Both the position numbers and the translations under genes were made by a program. A DNA stretch of 64,000 nt from Caballeronia sordidicola (lineage in GTDB: Bacteria; Pseudomonadota; Gammaproteobacteria; Burkholderiales; Burkholderiaceae), in the NCBI RefSeq assembly GCF_001544455.2, contig NZ_FCOC02000026.1, forward strand, positions 1 through 64,000. The letters run 5' to 3'. Of this stretch, positions 59,444 through 64,000 are shown piece by piece (the first letter of the stretch is position 1; every line of letters starts with the position of its first letter). A model generated the notes under the pieces. It was not told the origin of the DNA. It saw only the letters and a program-made list of their open reading frames with translations, and ran no database searches.

Positions 59444-61522
59444 ATGTCCACGACACTCAATGAAAACCTTCTGCTTGCGATCCCGCTGGCGCCGCTTGCC
59501 GGTTCGCTGATAGCGGGGCTGTTCGGCTGGAAGATCGGCCGCCGCGGCTCGCACAGCATCACCATTCTCGGTGTGGCGATCTCGCTGGTGCTTTCGTGTT
59601 TCGTCTTCCTCGACGTCATGAACGGCGCGAGCTTCAACGCGACCATCTACGAATGGATGACGGTCGGCCCGCTCAAGATGGAGATCGGCTTCCTGGTCGA
59701 TTCGCTGACCGCGATGATGATGGTGATCGTCACCTTCGTCTCGCTGATGGTGCACATCTACACGATCGGCTACATGGCCGACGAAGAAACGGGCTACGAG
59801 CGCTTCTTCTCGTACATCTCGCTCTTCACGTTCTCCATGCTGATGCTCGTCATGAGCAACAACTTCCTGCAGTTGTTCTTCGGCTGGGAAGCGGTGGGTC
59901 TCGTGTCGTATCTGCTGATCGGTTTCTACTTCACGCGTCCGACAGCCATCTACGCGAACATGAAGGCGTTCCTGGTCAACCGCGTGGGCGACTTTGGCTT
60001 CCTGCTTGGCATTGGCTTGTTGCTGGCGTTTGCCGGATCGCTGAATTACGGCGATGTCTTCGCGCATCGCACGGAACTGGCCGGCATGACATTCCCCGGT
60101 ACCGACTGGGGCCTGCTGACGGTCGCGTGTATCTGCCTGTTCATTGGCGCGATGGGTAAGTCGGCGCAATTCCCGCTGCACGTGTGGCTGCCCGATTCCA
60201 TGGAAGGCCCGACGCCGATTTCTGCACTGATTCACGCGGCGACCATGGTGACGGCCGGTATCTTCATGGTCACGCGCATGTCGCCGCTGTTCGAATTGTC
60301 GGATTCGGCGCTGTCGTTCGTCACGGTGATCGGGGCAATCACGGCCTTGTTCATGGGCTTCCTTGGCGTGGTGCAGAACGACATCAAGCGTGTGGTGGCT
60401 TATTCCACGCTGTCGCAGCTCGGCTACATGACGGTCGCGCTTGGCGTGTCGGCTTATCCGGTTGCGGTGTTCCACCTTGCAACGCACGCGTTCTTCAAGG
60501 CACTGCTGTTCCTTGGCGCGGGTTCGGTGATCATCGGCATGCATCACGACCAGGACATGCGCAACATGGGCGGCCTGCGCAAATACATGCCAATCACGTG
60601 GATCACTTCACTGCTCGGTTCACTGGCCTTGATCGGTACGCCGTTCTTCTCGGGCTTCTATTCAAAAGATTCGATCATCGACGCGGTGAAGCTTTCGCAT
60701 CTGCCGGGTTCGGGTTTCGCGTACTTCGCCGTGGTTGCAAGCGTGTTCGTTACCGCGCTCTATTCGTTCCGTATGTACTTCATGGTTTTCCATGGCAAGG
60801 AGCGTTTCCGCGGTCCGAAGCATCCGGAAAGCCCGATGGCGATCGAAGCCGCAGCGCATGCGCACGATTCGCATGGTCATGATTCGCACGGCCACGACGA
60901 TCATGGTCATGGTCATGGCCCGCACGTGCCGCACGAAACACCTTGGGTAATCACGCTGCCGCTGATCCTGTTGGCGATTCCGTCGGTGATCATTGGCGCG
61001 CTGGCGATCGGTCCCATGTTGTTCGGCGATTTCTTTGCTCACGGCGTTGTGTTCGACCGCGTGATTTTTATCGGCGAGAACCATCCGGCGCTGCACGAAA
61101 TGGCCGAGGAATTCCACGGCTGGTTCGCAATGGGCCTTCATTCGGTCGCGGGTCTGCCGGTATGGCTCGCACTCGCGGGCGTGGTGGTGTCGTGGTTCCT
61201 GTATCTCAAGCGGACGGATCTGCCGGGCGTGATCAAGCAACGCTTCCTGCCGATCTACAACTTGCTCGATAACAAGTACTACCTCGACAAGATCAACGAT
61301 GTCGTATTTGCAAAGGGTGCGGTCGCCATTGGCCGCGGACTCTGGAAAGAGGGCGATGTCGCCGTTATCGACGGTATCGTCAACGGTCTCGCGAAGTTCG
61401 TCGGCTGGTTTGCCGGTGTGATTCGCTTCCTTCAATCCGGTTACATCTATCACTACGCGTTCGCCATGATCATTGGCATGTTGGGGCTCTTGACCCTGTT
61501 TGTAACGCTCGGCGGCAAATAA
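59444..61522 (+). CDS. nuoL: NADH-quinone oxidoreductase subunit L
   Basis: Antiporter-like subunit of 692 residues, the distal proton channel with the long lateral helix at the C-terminus. GWEAVGLVSYLLIGFY and GKSAQFPLHVWLPDSMEGPTP mark the family; the K in GKSAQ and the E in GWEAVG are proton-path residues. An inserted loop at 472-497 has 11 histidines in 26 residues and is absent from E. coli NuoL. It lies between membrane spans and could bind metal. Confidence 0.96.
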   Translation: MSTTLNENLLLAIPLAPLAGSLIAGLFGWKIGRRGSHSITILGVAISLVLSCFVFLDVMNGASFNATIYEWMTVGPLKMEIGFLVDSLTAMMMVIVTFVSLMVHIYTIGYMADEETGYERFFSYISLFTFSMLMLVMSNNFLQLFFGWEAVGLVSYLLIGFYFTRPTAIYANMKAFLVNRVGDFGFLLGIGLLLAFAGSLNYGDVFAHRTELAGMTFPGTDWGLLTVACICLFIGAMGKSAQFPLHVWLPDSMEGPTPISALIHAATMVTAGIFMVTRMSPLFELSDSALSFVTVIGAITALFMGFLGVVQNDIKRVVAYSTLSQLGYMTVALGVSAYPVAVFHLATHAFFKALLFLGAGSVIIGMHHDQDMRNMGGLRKYMPITWITSLLGSLALIGTPFFSGFYSKDSIIDAVKLSHLPGSGFAYFAVVASVFVTALYSFRMYFMVFHGKERFRGPKHPESPMAIEAAAHAHDSHGHDSHGHDDHGHGHGPHVPHETPWVITLPLILLAIPSVIIGALAIGPMLFGDFFAHGVVFDRVIFIGENHPALHEMAEEFHGWFAMGLHSVAGLPVWLALAGVVVSWFLYLKRTDLPGVIKQRFLPIYNLLDNKYYLDKINDVVFAKGAVAIGRGLWKEGDVAVIDGIVNGLAKFVGWFAGVIRFLQSGYIYHYAFAMIIGMLGLLTLFVTLGGK

Positions 61523-61539
61523 GGCGGGGACACCTATCT

Positions 61540-63030
61540 ATGCACTCTTTTCCAATTCTCAGTCTCGCGATCTGGTTACCGATCATTGTCGGTATCCTTG
61601 TACTGGCGGTAGGCAACGACAACAATCCGGCGCCGGCGCGCTGGCTTGCGCTGATTGGCTCGATTCTCGGGCTGGTCGTCACGATTCCCTTGATTACGGG
61701 CTTCGACAATTCAACGGCTGCGCTGCAGTTCGAAGAGAACGTAAGCTGGATCGAACGTTTCAACATCTCGTATCACCTGGGTGTCGACGGTCTTTCAATG
61801 TGGTTTGTGGTCCTGACCGCGTTGATCACCGTGATCACGGTGATTTCGGCGTGGGAAGTCATCACGGTGCGCGTGTCGCAATACCTGGCTGCGTTCCTGA
61901 TCCTGTCGGGCCTCATGATCGGCGTGTTCTCGACCGCCGACGGCATGTTGTTTTACGTATTCTTCGAAGCCACGCTGATCCCGATGTACATCATCATCGG
62001 CGTGTGGGGCGGGGCGAATCGCGTCTACGCAGCGTTCAAGTTCTTCCTGTACACGCTGATGGGCTCGCTGCTCATGCTGATCGCGTTGTTGTACCTGTAC
62101 ACACAGACGCACACGTTCGATATCGCCACGTGGCAGGCATTGAAGATCGGTTTCACGCCGCAGATATTGTTGTTCATTGCGTTCTTCATGGCGTTTGCCG
62201 TGAAGGTGCCGATGTGGCCGGTCCACACGTGGTTGCCTGACGCCCACGTGGAAGCGCCGACGGGCGGCTCGGTCGTGCTGGCCGCGATCATGCTGAAGCT
62301 CGGCGCTTACGGTTTCATTCGCTTCTCGCTGCCGATTGCGCCGGATGCCAGCCATTTCCTGGCGCCGGTGGTGATCACGCTGTCGCTGATTGCGGTGATC
62401 TACATCGGTTTCGTGGCGCTGGTGCAGGAAGACATGAAGAAGCTGGTGGCGTATTCGTCGATTGCGCACATGGGCTTCGTCACGCTCGGTTTCTTCATCT
62501 TCAATACGCTTGGCATGGAAGGCGCGATCATCCAGATGATCTCGCACGGCTTTGTCTCGGGCGCGATGTTCCTGTGTATCGGCGTGCTGTATGACCGCAT
62601 GCACTCGCGCCGGATCTCGGACTACGGCGGCGTGGTGAACGTCATGCCGAAGTTCGCGGCGTTCGCCATGCTGTTCGCCATGGCCAATTGCGGCTTGCCG
62701 GGTACTTCCGGGTTCGTCGGTGAATTCATGGTGATTCTGGCGGCTGTGAAGTTCAACTTCTGGATCGGTTTCCTCGCAACGTTCACGCTGGTTCTCGGCG
62801 CGGCCTACACGCTCTGGATGTACAAGCGCGTGCACTTCGGCGCGGTGGCCAACGACCATGTCGCGAAGCTGAAAGACATCAACAAGCGCGAATTCTTCAT
62901 GCTGGCCGTGCTTGCTGTATTTACGCTGTACATGGGCCTGTACCCGAAGCCTTTCACCGATGTGATGCACGCATCTGTGGAAAATCTCCTCTCCCACGTC
63001 GCGCAGTCGAAACTGCCGCTGGCCCAGTAA
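61540..63030 (+). CDS. nuoM: NADH-quinone oxidoreductase subunit M
   Basis: Antiporter-like subunit of 496 residues with about 14 spans. FFEATLIPMYIIIGVWGG contains the key glutamate, KVPMWPVHTWLPDAHVEAPT the lysine and histidine path, and SSIAHMGFVTLG the later conserved block. It starts 17 bases after nuoL. Confidence 0.97.
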   Translation: MHSFPILSLAIWLPIIVGILVLAVGNDNNPAPARWLALIGSILGLVVTIPLITGFDNSTAALQFEENVSWIERFNISYHLGVDGLSMWFVVLTALITVITVISAWEVITVRVSQYLAAFLILSGLMIGVFSTADGMLFYVFFEATLIPMYIIIGVWGGANRVYAAFKFFLYTLMGSLLMLIALLYLYTQTHTFDIATWQALKIGFTPQILLFIAFFMAFAVKVPMWPVHTWLPDAHVEAPTGGSVVLAAIMLKLGAYGFIRFSLPIAPDASHFLAPVVITLSLIAVIYIGFVALVQEDMKKLVAYSSIAHMGFVTLGFFIFNTLGMEGAIIQMISHGFVSGAMFLCIGVLYDRMHSRRISDYGGVVNVMPKFAAFAMLFAMANCGLPGTSGFVGEFMVILAAVKFNFWIGFLATFTLVLGAAYTLWMYKRVHFGAVANDHVAKLKDINKREFFMLAVLAVFTLYMGLYPKPFTDVMHASVENLLSHVAQSKLPLAQ

Positions 63031-63054
63031 CGCGTGCGGAGGAAATAAAAGATC

Positions 63055-64000
63055 ATGCAAAACGCCCCAATGAGTGCCCTGTTACCCGATGGACTGCTGA
63101 TGCTGATGGTCGTCGTGGTGTGGTTGAACGACACCATCTTCGGCGTGAAGAGCCGTCAATCGTCGTATTTCATTTCCGTCATATCCACGATCGTGGTCGG
63201 CGTGTGGTTCGCCTTCCAGGCACTCGATCCCACGCCGCATTACTTCTTCACGCGCATGTACGTGGTCGATCCGTTCGCCAGCGCAATGAAAGCGGTGGTG
63301 ACGCTCGGCTTCGCGGTATCGATCATCTATTCTCGCAAGTACCTTGAAGACCGCGATCTGTTCCGCGGTGATTTCTTCCTGCTCGGCCTGTTTTCGCTGC
63401 TCGGCCAGTGCGTGATGATCTCGGGCAACAACTTCCTGACGCTGTATCTGGGCCTGGAACTGATGTCGTTGTCGCTGTACGCGGTGATCGCGTTGCGCAA
63501 GGACTCGCCGCAAGCCAACGAATCCGCGATGAAGTACTACGTTCTGGGCGCGCTGGCTTCGGGTTTCCTGCTCTACGGCATCTCGATGCTGTACGGCGCA
63601 ACCGGCTCGCTAGAACTCAACGAAGTGGCGAAGGCGATTGCGACCGGCCGCATCAACGACGCCGTGCTGCTCTTCGGCGTGATCTTCGTGGTCGCGGGAA
63701 TCGCGTTCAAGATGGGCGCGGTGCCGTTCCACATGTGGGTGCCCGACGTCTATCAAGGCGCGCCGACCGCCATGACATTGATCACCGGCGGCGGTCCGAA
63801 AGCCGCGGCGTTCGCCTGGGGCCTGCGTTTCCTGGTGATGGCGCTGCTGCCGCTGGCTGTGGACTGGCAGGAAATGCTGGTGATTCTCGCCGCGTTGTCG
63901 CTGATCGTGGGTAACGTCACGGGTATCGTGCAAAAGAACATCAAGCGGATGCTGGCGTACTCGGCAATCTCGAACATGGGCTTTGTGCTGCTCGGCTTGC
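63055..64000 (+). CDS. nuoN: NADH-quinone oxidoreductase subunit N (partial, cut by window end)
   Basis: Open from ATG 63055 to the window end, 315 codons without a stop. It begins MQNAPMSALLPDGLLMLMVV. GLELMSLSLYAVIALRKD carries the conserved glutamate and KMGAVPFHMWVPDVYQGAPT the lysine of the channel. The full protein should be near 490 residues. GGAGGAAATAAAAG precedes the ATG. It is the last gene of the operon in most genomes. Confidence 0.95.
   Translation, partial: MQNAPMSALLPDGLLMLMVVVVWLNDTIFGVKSRQSSYFISVISTIVVGVWFAFQALDPTPHYFFTRMYVVDPFASAMKAVVTLGFAVSIIYSRKYLEDRDLFRGDFFLLGLFSLLGQCVMISGNNFLTLYLGLELMSLSLYAVIALRKDSPQANESAMKYYVLGALASGFLLYGISMLYGATGSLELNEVAKAIATGRINDAVLLFGVIFVVAGIAFKMGAVPFHMWVPDVYQGAPTAMTLITGGGPKAAAFAWGLRFLVMALLPLAVDWQEMLVILAALSLIVGNVTGIVQKNIKRMLAYSAISNMGFVLLGL

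Noticed and set aside
1..64000. CRISPR array, prophage, integron or IS element
   Set aside because: No spaced direct repeats, no integrase, transposase or phage structural gene was seen in the window.

Overview
This window is GC-rich chromosomal DNA of a Burkholderiaceae bacterium, most like Paraburkholderia or Caballeronia. The assignment rests on two conserved gene blocks, ilvIHC-psd-pssA-leuA and rpsO-pnp-(qor)-tpiA-secG-tRNA-Leu-nuoA..N, and on protein sequences that look beta-proteobacterial throughout. It is core housekeeping DNA. No prophage, integrase, IS transposase or CRISPR array was seen. The main accessory items are an inverted-repeat element at the left edge, a small toxin-antitoxin-like gene pair and a Fur-controlled pair of unknown genes.

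Layout. 1-588: long inverted repeat and hairpins, no credible gene. 589-6.7 kb: uvrD-like helicase overlapping an MTA/SAH nucleosidase gene, then a Fur box with two unknown genes, then prpE. 6.8-7.65 kb: toxin-antitoxin-like pair with a 36-bp palindromic operator. 7.7-17.2 kb: fosmidomycin-resistance-type MFS pump, then a motility and cyclic-di-GMP cluster (MCP, HDOD-GAF, degenerate GGDEF with intact EAL, degenerate EAL-HDOD). Three of these genes carry sigma-28 (FliA)-like promoters. 17.2-21.5 kb: exported peroxiredoxin, small membrane protein, cyanide-insensitive-type bd oxidase (cioAB), and a guanidine-II riboswitch in front of a SugE/Gdx guanidinium exporter. 21.8-33.7 kb: membrane and envelope genes (DUF4126, FtsX-type permease, DgkA, glycosyltransferase, metallophosphatase), a truncated haemoglobin, SDR, LOG and TetR genes, a methyltransferase, and an operon of an ECF sigma factor with DUF3619, DUF3106 and RDD proteins.

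34-41.2 kb: branched-chain amino acid synthesis (ilvI, ilvH, ilvC, leuA) with the two phosphatidylethanolamine genes psd and pssA in the middle. leuA has a complete-looking attenuator: a promoter that would start transcription at or next to the AUG of a 28-codon leader peptide with 9 leucines (4 of them CTA), then mutually exclusive hairpins. 41.3-43.4 kb: a lipoprotein and a periplasmic binding protein.

43.5-64 kb: translation, RNA decay and respiration. rpsO and pnp each have a structured leader. Then come a quinone oxidoreductase, tpiA, secG, tRNA-Leu(GAG) and the 14-gene nuo operon for respiratory complex I. nuoN is cut by the window end. The nuoA leader can form two competing hairpins, one abutting the ribosome binding site.

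The best leads for new biology are the Fur-controlled unknown pair, the toxin-antitoxin-like pair with its operator, the FliA-linked cyclic-di-GMP cluster, the leuA attenuator built on a near-leaderless leader peptide, the nuo leader switch, and the ECF sigma operon whose DUF3619 protein is placed like an anti-sigma factor. All site and structure calls were made by eye.
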